From contig NZ_CP065053.1 of NCBI RefSeq assembly GCF_015689335.1, forward strand, positions 2,232,001-2,296,000: DNA of 64,000 bases. Reading direction: 5' to 3'. Shown here piece by piece: positions 37,361 through 46,517 of this stretch. Within the stretch, counting starts at the first letter, position 1. Each line of letters starts with the position of its first letter. The notes beneath the pieces were generated by a model. It saw nothing but the letters and a program-made list of their open reading frames with translations, made no database searches and had not been told where the DNA came from. The position numbers were made by a program, and so were the translations under genes. Source of the DNA: Massilia antarctica. Its GTDB lineage: Bacteria; Pseudomonadota; Gammaproteobacteria; Burkholderiales; Burkholderiaceae_D.

Positions 37361-38275
37361 TCAATGTTCCCTTGGAACTGCCGGGCTCATCGGAGGGTGG
37401 TCGTGATGCGCGCCAAACACCTTCGATTGTTCGATGGTGCGTTCGGCCCAGGCGCGGTGGGTGGCCACTTCGCACATCGAATTATGCATCTTGAACACGG
37501 CAGGCGCATCGACGTCGAGAATGGCCCTGGCCGCCGCCAGGTCGTTCGGCTTGACCCGGTAGTGCTGCTCGATCGGCGCAATCTGGCTTGGGTGGATGGC
37601 GGTCTTGCCGACCATGCCGTGGGCCAGGTCCTCGGCCACTTCCTGGTCGAGCAGTTCGGGCAGGTCGAGGTGCTCGAACACGGGCGCGGTCAGCACGAAA
37701 CCGTAGGGACGGAAGATGGTGACCAGGCGCGCGATGACCGGCCCCAGGGGAGTGCGGTACAGGGTCATGCTGCGCGGACGGCGCAGGCCCAGCAGGGCCA
37801 GCAGGTCGTTGCCGCCGATGCGCAGCGCCAGGATGCGGTGGCGCACGCCGGGCGCTTCGAGCATCTTGCGAAATTGCCGCATTTCCCAGTCGTTGAACAC
37901 TTCCGCCGTTTCCAGGGTGGGCATCAGCATGTGGTCGGTGTGGCGGATCTGCTTGAAGTAGGCATCGAAGTTGGTGCGCGTGGCCTTCGGGATCACGAAG
38001 CCGGCCAGCTTGTCGGCGCCCGGCATGGCCAGCACGCGCGCCATGACTTCGGGATTGCGCACGCGCACGAAGCGCTCGGCCGTGCCTTCGCTGCGCATAT
38101 TGGCCAGCACCACGGACAGGTTGAACAGCGCCCAGCTCAGGTCGGCGTCGGCGACCGCATCCTCGGTGCAGAAAATCAGCGAACGGACATGCCCCATGCG
38201 CTCGCCATTGGCCACGGCCATCAGGTGTTTGTGATTCGCCGGCACGTACAGCGACGCTCCCATCGACTTAACCAT
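37361..38275 (-). CDS. HpcH/HpaI (CitE-like) aldolase-family protein of the Ter cluster
   Basis: A 304-residue TIM-barrel protein. MPTLETAEVF carries the metal-binding acid, RIGGNDLLALLGL is the second, and GKTAIHPSQI closes the site, as in HpcH/CitE aldolases that cleave or form C-C bonds with acyl-CoA or 2-oxo acids. ATG 38275 is preferred because AGGAG lies 8 bases upstream; a GTG at 38284 is closer to the AGGAG. The gene overlaps the upstream StiP-like stop by 8 bases. It is predicted to be part of the nucleoside-like metabolite pathway. Confidence 0.82.
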   Translation of the reverse strand: MVKSMGASLYVPANHKHLMAVANGERMGHVRSLIFCTEDAVADADLSWALFNLSVVLANMRSEGTAERFVRVRNPEVMARVLAMPGADKLAGFVIPKATRTNFDAYFKQIRHTDHMLMPTLETAEVFNDWEMRQFRKMLEAPGVRHRILALRIGGNDLLALLGLRRPRSMTLYRTPLGPVIARLVTIFRPYGFVLTAPVFEHLDLPELLDQEVAEDLAHGMVGKTAIHPSQIAPIEQHYRVKPNDLAAARAILDVDAPAVFKMHNSMCEVATHRAWAERTIEQSKVFGAHHDHPPMSPAVPREH

Positions 38276-39359
38276 CGAGTGCACTCCTGATCAATGAAAC
38301 GGCGTGATACGGCAACGCGCGGTCGACGATCACGGGGATATGCTTTTCCTGCGCCAGCAGGGCCAGGTGCGCCACGTCGGGCGCGCCCGTATCGCGCAGG
38401 ATCAAGAGGCGCGGGCTACGCCGCAACAAGACGCGGGTCGCTTCGCCGATGCCGGGCTTGATCATGTTGACGTCGCTAATGCCATGCCGCTCCAGCGCCG
38501 CCAGCATGTAGGCGCGTGAAACGGCGCCGGCCTGCTCGCGGTCCACCGCTCGCACGTCCAGCGCGCCGTCGGCCGCGGCGATCTCCAGCGCGGCGGCCAC
38601 CAGGGCGTCGGCGAAGCTTTGCGACTGGTCGTGCGCCGCGAACTGCTGATAGTACACGCAGCCGTGGAAGTCGCCGGGCCCGATTGAAGCGTTCAGGATC
38701 GAGCGGCTGATCAGGCCGGACACGGTGGCGTTCAGTATGCTCGACGGAATCAGGTAGTCGTCGCAGGAAGCGGCGCAGGCGGCGCTGCCGGCCAGGTCGG
38801 ACAGCACGTACAGGCCGCCGTCAATCGCCGTGCCGCGACGGCGGTTGAAGCCGTCGATGGCGCTTGATAATTCGCGCGAGATCACGCCCTTGCCGGTCCA
38901 GCCATCGATGAAGACGATCGATTCGGGAGGATGGCCCTGGGCCAGGATGTGTTCGAGCGCGACCTGGTCGATGCCGCGGTCGCGGATGATCGACACCGAG
39001 TAATGGGTGCTGGCGCGGCCGAACACCTTTGGCAGCAGGTGGTTCAATACCACGCCGACCGGGGTGCCGGCGCGCGCCAGCGAGACCAGGGTCACCGGGC
39101 CGCTGCGCCGCTGACTGATCAGGCCGGCCAGGGTCAGGCAGTCGCGCGCCATGCGCGCCGTGTTGGCCGCGCACGCTTCGCGGAACACCGCCAGGTAGCG
39201 CTCCGACGGCAGCGACTCGGGCGAGAGCATTTCACTGTAGTGGCGCTGGCCCGACTGGATCAGGAATTCCTTTTCCGGGACATCGACGAAGTCCTGCATC
39301 GCCAGCGGCTTGAGCAGGAAGCTGACGTCGTCCGAGCGGTAACTGCCGGAAAAATTCAT
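38268..39359 (-). CDS. StiP/PELOTA-domain phosphoribosyltransferase-like protein
   Basis: A 363-residue protein. The N-terminal half carries a PRTase-like fold (GPVTLVSLARAGTPVGVVLN, IVFIDGWTGKGVISREL, a PRPP-loop-like element), the StiP-type domain (once described as a cysteine protease). The C-terminal half (IKPGIGEATRVLLRRSPRLL, KHIPVIVDRALPYHAVSLI) resembles PELOTA, a domain linked to RNA binding. The ATG overlaps the HAD stop (ATGA). In published comparative genomics of Ter systems this pair is predicted to help make or process a nucleoside-like compound. Confidence 0.78.
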   Translation of the reverse strand: MNFSGSYRSDDVSFLLKPLAMQDFVDVPEKEFLIQSGQRHYSEMLSPESLPSERYLAVFREACAANTARMARDCLTLAGLISQRRSGPVTLVSLARAGTPVGVVLNHLLPKVFGRASTHYSVSIIRDRGIDQVALEHILAQGHPPESIVFIDGWTGKGVISRELSSAIDGFNRRRGTAIDGGLYVLSDLAGSAACAASCDDYLIPSSILNATVSGLISRSILNASIGPGDFHGCVYYQQFAAHDQSQSFADALVAAALEIAAADGALDVRAVDREQAGAVSRAYMLAALERHGISDVNMIKPGIGEATRVLLRRSPRLLILRDTGAPDVAHLALLAQEKHIPVIVDRALPYHAVSLIRSALDG

Positions 39360-40120
39360 AGGGTCTCCAGGGTCAGGCCGGCAAGCTGGGTGCGGCTCGG
39401 CACGATGGCGTAGTCGCAGGCGGCCATGAAGCGCGCATCCGATTTGCTGTCGCCCATGCCGAAGGTCAGGATATCGCCATGTTCGGCGCGCAGGCGCGCG
39501 CTCACGTGGGCCACCGCGTGGGCCTTGTTCAGCGCGCGCGGCAAAATCGCCAGGTTGTTGCCGTTGCGATGGATGAAATAGTCGCGATTGCCTTCGTTGA
39601 TCCATGGCTGGACCACCTCGCGCTCGATCGGCTCCAGGTTGGCCGCGATTTTTTGCGGGTCCTTGACCACCAGATAGAAGGGCGTGTCGACATCCTCGAT
39701 CAGGCGGGCGCGGTTGCCGAAACCGGTGCGCTCGGCCCAGGCGTCGATCAGCCCGGCCAATTCCTGCAGGCCGGGCAGGGCGGCTTGCATGGCGCCGCGC
39801 ATGTGCTCCAGCCATTCCTGGTCGACCGAGCCGTCCGGCAGCAGCACGATGCCGCCGTAGTCGAGCACCGCGTAGCTGTGGAAGTCGATGCCCACGCGCT
39901 GGAACGCATTCAGGTTGCGCGCCGTGGTGGGGATCATCGTCATGCCATCCTGGGCAAAGGCGAGAAAGGCGCGCTGGCCTGGCGTGGTGTACGAGATCGG
40001 GCTGCCATCCTTGAGGAAGGCGGCCGCTTCGATCGGCAGGCCGCGGCCCTCGCACTTTTCCAGCGACTGGAACAGGGTGTCGTCCAGGTCGGCGAACAGG
40101 AATTTATGAAACTTCTTCAA
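39356..40120 (-). CDS. HAD-family hydrolase of the Ter cluster
   Basis: A 254-residue phosphatase-like protein. Motif I is FADLDDTLF (Asp11 and Asp13), and the last motif GMGDSKSDARFM binds the metal. No ATG exists near the conserved start, so TTG 40120 (KKFHKFLFADLDD after it) is used; it overlaps the upstream PRTase stop by 17 bases. Motif spacing suggests a C2-cap phosphatase. Likely substrate is a phosphorylated sugar or nucleotide intermediate of the cluster's product. Confidence 0.78.
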   Translation of the reverse strand: MKKFHKFLFADLDDTLFQSLEKCEGRGLPIEAAAFLKDGSPISYTTPGQRAFLAFAQDGMTMIPTTARNLNAFQRVGIDFHSYAVLDYGGIVLLPDGSVDQEWLEHMRGAMQAALPGLQELAGLIDAWAERTGFGNRARLIEDVDTPFYLVVKDPQKIAANLEPIEREVVQPWINEGNRDYFIHRNGNNLAILPRALNKAHAVAHVSARLRAEHGDILTFGMGDSKSDARFMAACDYAIVPSRTQLAGLTLETL

Positions 40121-41258
40121 TATGGGTCTCGGTCTTAAAGTGGAGCAGACGCGCCTTGAGCGTGCCTGCAAGGTCCAGCAGCGCCTGGGCCGGCGCGGTT
40201 TCGTGGCAAATGAAGACGTGCTCGTATTGGCCGGGGGTGACGTTATACAGGAAATTGGCGACACCCTCCCCATAATTGTCCGGGAACGTGAGCGCGGCTG
40301 TCACCGCGCCCCAGGTCAGGATCGGCGAGCGCGTTGTCGATTGCACAAGGACGTCCACGCCAAGCCGTTCCAGGGCCGCGCCGAGCAGGTAGGACGGGTG
40401 CATGAATTCGCCCGTGCCGAGCACCAGCACGCGCTCGCCCGGCTTGACATCGCCCGCCAGGCGCTCGGCCAGGCCGCTTGGGATGGTGAGGGCGCGGTGC
40501 AGGCCGTAGCGGCCGAACTCGCCGCTGGCGCCACGGTCGGCGGAGGCATCGAACAGCTGGGCCGGGGCGCTGGCGCTGGCCAGCTGGCCTGGTGTGAAGC
40601 GGTACTCGCCGCTGACCGGTGCGCCCATCGTCACCGGCAGGCCGAAGCGTTCGGACAGGGCGGCGGTGGCGGCGGCGCCCATGAAGTTGGTGATCGTCGC
40701 CAGGTGCACATGGGCGATGCCGGGATTGAGCTTGCGGCAGGCATCGGTCAGGTTGAGGAAGGTGTTGCCGGTGCTTGCTTCATCGTCGACCAGCACCAGG
40801 GCCTTGGCACTCAAGAGCAGCTCGCGCGTGTGCGGATCCGGCGGCATGTGCAGGAACTGGCGCGGGGCGTGGCTGTGCGCTTCCTCGAATTCGATGATGG
40901 GGGCCTCGCCCACCCGGTAGCGCGAGGTGTGCAGGAACAGGCCTTCGCGCCCCGGATGGGCGGCCAGCCAGGCTTCGAACACACCCTGGCCCAGGCCAAT
41001 GGCGGTTTCGGCCATGGCGATGAAGACCACCGGGCCGGGCAGTTCGGGCACGGTATCGGCCAGGCTCTGGTGCACCTTGCGCATCATGGCTGGGGTGACC
41101 GGCCAGTGCTTGCCCAGCACCTTGCTCAGGAACAGGAAGCCGCGCTTGGCGTTGGCGCGCGCGGCAAAGCCCATCACCTCGTCCAGCGCGAACTGGCTGT
41201 CGTGGATGTCGAGTTCGAGCTCGCCGGTGGGCAGGCTCAGGCGGTGGCGCTCGGGCAT
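40104..41258 (-). CDS. PRTase-TRSP domain protein of the Ter cluster
   Basis: A 384-residue protein with a type I phosphoribosyltransferase fold: the PRPP loop VLVDDEASTGNT lies at 156-166. The C-terminal part (PGERVLVLGTGEFMHPSYLLGAALERLG) matches the TRSP domain that follows this PRTase in Ter clusters. The start is ATG 41258, two bases after the ATP-grasp stop. It could attach a phosphoribosyl group in the biosynthesis of the predicted metabolite. Confidence 0.8.
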   Translation of the reverse strand: MPERHRLSLPTGELELDIHDSQFALDEVMGFAARANAKRGFLFLSKVLGKHWPVTPAMMRKVHQSLADTVPELPGPVVFIAMAETAIGLGQGVFEAWLAAHPGREGLFLHTSRYRVGEAPIIEFEEAHSHAPRQFLHMPPDPHTRELLLSAKALVLVDDEASTGNTFLNLTDACRKLNPGIAHVHLATITNFMGAAATAALSERFGLPVTMGAPVSGEYRFTPGQLASASAPAQLFDASADRGASGEFGRYGLHRALTIPSGLAERLAGDVKPGERVLVLGTGEFMHPSYLLGAALERLGVDVLVQSTTRSPILTWGAVTAALTFPDNYGEGVANFLYNVTPGQYEHVFICHETAPAQALLDLAGTLKARLLHFKTETHIEEVS

Positions 41259-41260
41259 GC

Positions 41261-42295
41261 TCACAGCAGGTCCACCGAGGTCAGTTCGGCCGGGGAGCTC
41301 AGTTCGGCCACGCGGATGCCGTCGCGCACCGGCGGCACGGTCACCTTGTCGAAACCGTCGGCAAAGCCGCACAGGGCGATGTAGGGCAGGTTGGGGCCGG
41401 CCACGCAAGCCATGCCGATGCCGCCCGACATGCGCGGGTTGATTTCGAGCAGGTGCAGCTTGCCGTCGCCTTCGCGGAACTGGACGTTGAACACGCCGTT
41501 CAAGCCGTGGATGCGGGCCAGTTCGGCGCTCGCTTCCATGATGTCCGGGCGCATGTCGATCAGCTGGCCGCTGCCAGCCTTCATCGGCTTCTTGCGCGCT
41601 ACCGCGCACACCAGGCGGCCATGGTCGCCCACGCAGTCGACGCTGTATTCGACGCCGTCGAGGTATTCCATCAGCAGCATGGTGCGAAATTGGCCCAGCT
41701 CGGCCAGGCCGCGGCGCATGTCGTCGCGGCCGATATGGTATTCGGCGCCGGCCAGCAGCAGGGCGGCGCTGCTGCGTTCTTCGTCGAGGATGGCAAAGCC
41801 CAGGCCGTACACCGAGCGCGAGGGCTTGACGCACAGCTTCGGATAACGCGCGCGCAGCTCGGCGTAGGCGGTGTCGAACTGGTCGACATTCTCGAACACG
41901 CGGAACTCGGCCACCGGCGCGCCGGGCAGCTTGGTGGTGGCGTAGAAACGCGCCTTGTCGTGGATCAGTTCGAGCTGTTCCTGCGAGGCGGCGCTGAGCA
42001 CGCGCGTACCCTGGGCTGCGAAGCGCGCATGGGTGCTCGCCAGCTCGCTCGACAGGCGGCCGGGGATGAAGATGTCGACCTTGTGCTCGCGGCAAAAGTC
42101 CAGGCACCAGTCGATGTAGGCGGCGTTGTCCAGGCCGGTCGGCTCGACGAAGAATTCGTGGGCCACCCTTGCGGCCGTGGCGTGCGGATTGGCATTGGTG
42201 TAAATGAGGTGGAAACGGTTTTCCAGATCGGCTTCGCGGATGAGGCCGATTGCCGCGTACACGGACGAGAACGTCCTGTTGAACCAGACACGCAT
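41261..42295 (-). CDS. ATP-grasp enzyme of the Ter cluster
   Basis: A 344-residue ATP-grasp ligase. KPSRSVYGLGFAIL binds nucleotide, LMEYLDGVEYSVDCVG and LLEINPRMSGGIGMA carry metal-binding acids. Such enzymes join a carboxylate to an amine or thiol. It is the first biosynthetic gene after the VWA-TerD gene (41 bases gap). Confidence 0.82.
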   Translation of the reverse strand: MRVWFNRTFSSVYAAIGLIREADLENRFHLIYTNANPHATAARVAHEFFVEPTGLDNAAYIDWCLDFCREHKVDIFIPGRLSSELASTHARFAAQGTRVLSAASQEQLELIHDKARFYATTKLPGAPVAEFRVFENVDQFDTAYAELRARYPKLCVKPSRSVYGLGFAILDEERSSAALLLAGAEYHIGRDDMRRGLAELGQFRTMLLMEYLDGVEYSVDCVGDHGRLVCAVARKKPMKAGSGQLIDMRPDIMEASAELARIHGLNGVFNVQFREGDGKLHLLEINPRMSGGIGMACVAGPNLPYIALCGFADGFDKVTVPPVRDGIRVAELSSPAELTSVDLL

Positions 42296-42336
42296 GTTTG
42301 CTTTCTTAATGAATCGTTGTTGTTACTGCTGCTGTT

Positions 42337-43671
42337 CTAGGGAAGCAGCCGGTGTTGTTTTGCCAGCTTTATCCAGTCCGGATATTCTGCCATGAGCAGG
42401 TCGTACAGTGCGGCGTCGGAGTGTTCGTCGGGCGAGCTGACCGAAAAATAGCCGGCATTGTCGACCAGGCGCCCGGAGAGTTCGTCGAGCTGTTCGAGGA
42501 AGGGGAAGTCGGAATCGGCGAACTGGAACAGTTTTTTGCTTTTCGATTTCTTGCCCTTGCCGATGCCCATGAATTGCCAGAAGATCGGTTCGTAGCTGGC
42601 CCAGCGTAACTGTTTCTCGGTGAGGGGCTTGTCCGAGGTGCCGCCATCGGTGACGAACATGACGAACACCGGCAGCGGTGCCGCCACTGCGCTCTTGCGC
42701 TCGCCGCCCTGGGAATCCGGAAAGTAAAAGCGGCGCACCGCTTCCATCGCGCGGCCGTAGCGGGTGTCGCCTTCGAGCGGGTGGGCTTCGACCACGTCGC
42801 GGATATAGGTGCGCGCGTTGCCGAGGTTCATGGGCGCCGGCTGATGCACCTTGGAGCCGAACAGGAAGACGTCGATTTCGCCATCGTCGTCGAACTTGCA
42901 GCCGAGGGCCAGGACGCGGTCGGCGAATTGCTGCACCAGGCCCTTGCGGTAGAGCGAGCCCATGGAGCCGGAAATGTCGAGCACCAGCGCGACCTTGGCG
43001 CGGTGCTGGGACAGGCCCACTTTTTCCAGCGAGACGGTGGCCTGCTTGACCAGGCTGACCAGGTGGGGGGCGCTGCTTGCGATGCGCTTGTCGAGCGAGA
43101 TCCGGCCCGCTTCGGCGGCCGGGCGGGGCACCGCTGCGGCCACCGGCGCGGGGGCGGCCACGGCGCCGCCGAAGTGGGCTACCAGCGCGTCGAGGCCGCC
43201 GTTGAAGCCCTGGCCGACCGCCATGAAGCGCCACTGGCCATCCTTGCGGTACAGCTTGCCGAGCATGATGGCGCGTTCCTGGGCGAAATCGGCGCCGGAA
43301 AAGGCGAAGCGCGCTTTTTCTTCGGTGCCGGCGAGCAGGCGCAGGTAGCCGCCGGAGAGCTGGGACATGGTGCCGTCGCCGTCGACGCTGGCGGTGATCG
43401 CGAGCTGGTCGATGTTGGCCGGCAGCAGGCGCGTATCGATGCGAAAGCCGAGCAGGTCGCCAGGGATGTCGATCAGCTCGGCGCCGCCGCAGGGCGTGCG
43501 CGGCTGGTTGAAGAAGGTCATGTACGACTCATCGAGCAGCTTGCCGTCGGCGCCGAGGCCGAAGCAGGCGAAGTCGAGCCGCAGGCCGGCGGCGTGCAGG
43601 CCGATGTCGAAGCGGCCGTCGGGGGCGATGGTGGCCAGCGGCAGACGCTGCCCGCGTGATAAGTTTTCCAT
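42337..43671 (-). CDS. TerD-VWA protein (TerF-like)
   Basis: A 444-residue cytoplasmic protein. An N-terminal TerD domain (1-165; [44 protein letters not shown]), a linker, then a von Willebrand A domain with the MIDAS motif DISGSM (232-237), GDTRYGRAM and FVTDGGTSD. TerF proteins have this architecture. The VWA domain would bind a metal and a partner, linking the TerD scaffold to the biosynthetic enzymes. The start is ATG 43671; an upstream frame is open but runs through repeats. Confidence 0.85.
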   Translation of the reverse strand: MENLSRGQRLPLATIAPDGRFDIGLHAAGLRLDFACFGLGADGKLLDESYMTFFNQPRTPCGGAELIDIPGDLLGFRIDTRLLPANIDQLAITASVDGDGTMSQLSGGYLRLLAGTEEKARFAFSGADFAQERAIMLGKLYRKDGQWRFMAVGQGFNGGLDALVAHFGGAVAAPAPVAAAVPRPAAEAGRISLDKRIASSAPHLVSLVKQATVSLEKVGLSQHRAKVALVLDISGSMGSLYRKGLVQQFADRVLALGCKFDDDGEIDVFLFGSKVHQPAPMNLGNARTYIRDVVEAHPLEGDTRYGRAMEAVRRFYFPDSQGGERKSAVAAPLPVFVMFVTDGGTSDKPLTEKQLRWASYEPIFWQFMGIGKGKKSKSKKLFQFADSDFPFLEQLDELSGRLVDNAGYFSVSSPDEHSDAALYDLLMAEYPDWIKLAKQHRLLP

Positions 43672-43738
43672 GGTGTCCGCGCTATCAGGTAAGAGGAAGA
43701 GTCGGGTAAACGGCCCCGGTATTGTGGCGGTCACCCTC

Positions 43739-43825
43739 AAAACCGTCGTTCCTGCCATTGGCAGAAACGACTTCCCGCCTGCGCAGGGAACGACGAGCTG
43801 TGGGGGGCAGGAACGACGATGTGGA
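43739..43825. repeat. Tandem REP-like elements between terD and the TerF-like gene
   Basis: GTCGTTCCTGCCA/TTGGCAGAAACGAC (near 43745-43771) forms a hairpin, followed by TTCCCGCCTGCGCAGGGAACGAC and another AGGAACGACG. The cores match the 21070 and 45.3 kb elements. The whole gap 43672-43922 has no gene. Confidence 0.65.
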
Positions 43826-43922
43826 GGGGGCACTCATACATACGCCCCCCACACGTCACAACGCCCGCAAGGCGCCGCCCTGAAGCAGCTATCCTTGCGG
43901 GCGCGGACCAGCGGGTCGTGCT

Positions 43923-44498
43923 TTAAGCGTTGACGCCGAACGACTTGGCCAGAGGCCCCAGTCCGCCATTGAAGCCCTGGCCGATGGCCTTGAACTTCCA
44001 CTCGGCGCCGGCGCGATACAGTTCGCCGAAGATCATCGCGGTTTCGGTCGAGCCGTCTTCCGACAGATCGTAACGGGCCAGTTCCTTGTCGCCGTCGGCA
44101 TTCAGGCAGCGGATATAGGCCTTGCCGACCATGCCGAAGTTCTGCTTGCGCGCCTCGGCTTCGTGAATGGTCACGCAGAACGAGAGCTTGTCGATCTCGG
44201 CCGGCACCGCGCTCAGGTCAACCGTCAGCTTCTCGTCATCGCCTTCGCCGGCGCCCGAGGTGTTGTCGCCGCCGTGCACCACCGAACCGTCGCTCGACTT
44301 GAGGTTGTTGTAGAAAATGAAGTCGGCGTCGGCGCGGACCTTGCCGTCAGCCTTGAGCATGAAGGCGCTGCCGTCGAGGTCGAAGGCGCTGCCGTCGGTC
44401 GCACGGGGATCCCAGCCGAGGCCGATGACGACCTTGGTCAATCCCGGCGCTTCCTTGCTCAGGTTGACGTTGCCGCCTTTTTGCAAACTGATTGCCAT
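43923..44498 (-). CDS. terD: TerD-family tellurium/stress-resistance protein
   Basis: A 191-residue stand-alone TerD domain: [40 protein letters not shown], and the full Ca-binding [16 protein letters not shown] loop. [24 protein letters not shown] is the family end. TerD/E/Z family proteins bind calcium and are induced by tellurite, oxidative and phage stress in other bacteria. It has an AAGGAG ribosome-binding site. It lies first in the leftward cluster, a 251-base gap from the rest, and may be separately transcribed. TerB and TerC are not found in this window. Confidence 0.93.
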   Translation of the reverse strand: MAISLQKGGNVNLSKEAPGLTKVVIGLGWDPRATDGSAFDLDGSAFMLKADGKVRADADFIFYNNLKSSDGSVVHGGDNTSGAGEGDDEKLTVDLSAVPAEIDKLSFCVTIHEAEARKQNFGMVGKAYIRCLNADGDKELARYDLSEDGSTETAMIFGELYRAGAEWKFKAIGQGFNGGLGPLAKSFGVNA

Positions 44499-44752
44499 GT
44501 ATAACTCCTTGTAACGGGTTGAGGGCACTTCACGCCAAGCTTGTGGCGCACGATAACAAAATTACAGTGTTGCAATTTCCGGTCGTAATATACAACGCGC
44601 TTGCCAGCCTGTATATGGGCGCACTTGATTAGTAGGCAAGCCTTAAATTTTTGTTTTGAGGTTTTCCGGTCACGCCGAAGGGGCGTTGCTGGACAGAAAT
44701 CAGCGCTGGCCGTAAACTGGACCCGTTACTTCGAAGCTTTTCCGCCCCGTCC

Positions 44753-45256
44753 ATGACTCCAGATCTTGCTATCCGCCGCTCCATCCGCAAGGTCACGCAT
44801 GCCGACTTTGCCGCCTATCCTATCTGGGAATGGGCGATCGACGAGGAGGTCAACCTGGGCAATGGCGAGTCGTTCGTGCGTCCGACCAGCCTGGATGCGG
44901 TGCCGCCCGATCCGCTGGGGCATTATATTGTGGCGGCCAATACCACCCTGAGCGATGGCGTGGTCCTGCCCTCGTGCGTGGAGGTGAGCACGCGCGGCAA
45001 GAAGCAGCATGTCGAGCCGATGTTCGTGTTCCTGCTGGACCGCCACCTCGATTTCGCCGGGGTCGAGACCACCGCGCTGCTGAGCAGGTATACGAAGCGC
45101 GTGAATATCTATCCGGTACGCTGGGAGATGGCGGTGCCGATGGCGGGCGAGACGCGCCTGCGCACGGGCCGGGTCAGGCGCAGCTGGTGGGAGCGGCTGG
45201 CGCAGTTCTGGCTGCGCTTGCGGATCGGGTCGGGCGGGCGGCCGCTGGCAAGGTAG
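44753..45256 (+). CDS. Unrecognised 167-residue protein
   Basis: The frame starts MTPDLAIRRSIRKVTHADF and carries a beta-rich body (WEWAIDEEVNLG, SFVRPTSLDAVPPDPLGHYIVAANTTLSDG, VEPMFVFLLDRHLDF) and a basic, Trp-rich C-terminus (RRSWWERLAQFWLRLR). There is no signal peptide. Divergent from the terD gene. I do not recognise a family. The codon usage is like that of its neighbours. Confidence 0.6.
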   Translation: MTPDLAIRRSIRKVTHADFAAYPIWEWAIDEEVNLGNGESFVRPTSLDAVPPDPLGHYIVAANTTLSDGVVLPSCVEVSTRGKKQHVEPMFVFLLDRHLDFAGVETTALLSRYTKRVNIYPVRWEMAVPMAGETRLRTGRVRRSWWERLAQFWLRLRIGSGGRPLAR

Positions 45257-45278
45257 CTCGCCAGAGCGCTAGCCTCCA

Positions 45279-45600
45279 GACCGTCGTTCCCGCGCAGGCG
45301 GGAACCAAAGTTTTGCGATGAGCCGGTGGCGGGCGGTACGGACTTGGGTTCCCGCCTCTCCAAGAACTAGCCTTTGCCACTAAGTTGAGCAGTTTTGACC
45401 GCAAATCTCGAAACCGTCGCTCCCGCGGAGGCGGGAGCCCATAGCACCTTTGATGATCCAATGTGCTATGGATTCCCGCCTGCGCGGGAAAGACGGAGCT
45501 TAAGTTAGCGCTATTTGAAACCGGCCTCTGACTTTGCACGGTTCCAAGAGAGTTGAGGAGTTTCCTTGAAACCGGGCGCTGCGCGGGAACGACGGATCAT
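45279..45600. repeat. Cluster of REP-like inverted elements upstream of rplC
   Basis: TTCCCGC-GCAG-GCGGGAA at 45287-45304, with GGCGGGAACC (45298-45307) answered by GGTTCCCGCC at 45348-45357; CTCCCGC-GGAG-GCGGGAG at 45420-45437; TTCCCGCCTGCGCGGGAA at 45473-45490, in mirror orientation, with CCATAGCAC/GTGCTATGG between. The pair at 45415-45495 forms one long imperfect palindrome, as in paired REP (BIME-like) units. A partial copy (GCGCGGGAACGACGG) lies near 45580. The rest of 45257-45858 has only the rplC promoter and leader. Confidence 0.75.
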
Positions 45601-45731
45601 GAGATAGCGAAACCAGCAGGTTTTACGCGTTTCGCCACGCATTTGACCCCGTAAAACACCCCGCTTGCACCCCTCGCAACACCTCCCCATCCCCCGCCGT
45701 GCAACACATCGACATACCTCCAACTAAGTTG

Positions 45732-45760
45732 TTGCGTCAAGCCTTTTTGCATGCTATCCT
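45732..45760 (+). promoter_or_regulatory. Candidate promoter restarting ribosomal operon at rplC
   Basis: TTGCGT, a 17-base spacer and TATCCT lie about 98 bases before the rplC ATG. This gives a leader of about 90 bases, and would be the only close promoter for rplC through rpsQ, since rpsJ is 19.5 kb upstream. Confidence 0.55.
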
Positions 45761-45858
45761 AGCCGGCTTCGGTATGGATTCGTGTGTTTTTGAATCTGTC
45801 CTTTACTTGGTAGTTAAACAGTCAGCCCCGCCCAATCGCAGGTGGGAATGGAGAAAAA

Positions 45859-46515
45859 ATGAGCCTAGGCCTTCTCGGTCGCAAGGTTGGAATGATGCGC
45901 ATCTTTACGGATGAAGGGGACTCGATCCCTGTCACCGTTCTGGACGTGTCGAACAACCGTGTCGCACAAATCAAAACCCCTGAAACAGATGGTTACTCCG
46001 CTGTTCAGGTCGCATTCGGTCAACGTCGCGCTTCCCGCGTGACCAAAGCTGTTGCGGGTCACCACGCCAAAGCTGGCGTCGAAGCTGGCACCATGTTGCG
46101 CGAATTCCGCGTCGACGCTGGTAAAGCAGCCGAACTGAAAGCTGGCGATGTTGTCGCCGCTTCCCTGTTCGAAGTCGGTCAGAAGATCGACGTCCAAGGC
46201 GTCACGATCGGTAAGGGTTACGCCGGCGTCATCAAGCGTTACCACTTCTCTTCCGGCCGCGCAACGCACGGTAACTCGCGTTCGCACAACGTTCCAGGTT
46301 CCATCGGTATGGCGCAGGATCCAGGTCGTGTTTTCCCTGGTAAGCGCATGACCGGTCACCTCGGTGACGTGAATCGTACCGTACAGAATCTCGAAATCGC
46401 CCGTATCGATGCCGACCGTCAGCTGTTGCTGGTCAAAGGTGCCGTACCAGGTGCGAAAAATGGCCAGGTGATTGTCTCGCCAGCCGTTAAATCCAAAGTT
46501 CAGAAGGGAGCTTAA
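45859..46515 (+). CDS. rplC: 50S ribosomal protein L3
   Basis: A 218-residue early-assembly protein, [20 protein letters not shown], with the conserved [13 protein letters not shown] and [13 protein letters not shown]. In normal order it follows rpsJ directly; here it starts a new transcription unit behind its own promoter. A GGAG sits 6 bases upstream of the start. Confidence 0.98.
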   Translation: MSLGLLGRKVGMMRIFTDEGDSIPVTVLDVSNNRVAQIKTPETDGYSAVQVAFGQRRASRVTKAVAGHHAKAGVEAGTMLREFRVDAGKAAELKAGDVVAASLFEVGQKIDVQGVTIGKGYAGVIKRYHFSSGRATHGNSRSHNVPGSIGMAQDPGRVFPGKRMTGHLGDVNRTVQNLEIARIDADRQLLLVKGAVPGAKNGQVIVSPAVKSKVQKGA

Positions 46516-46517
46516 TT

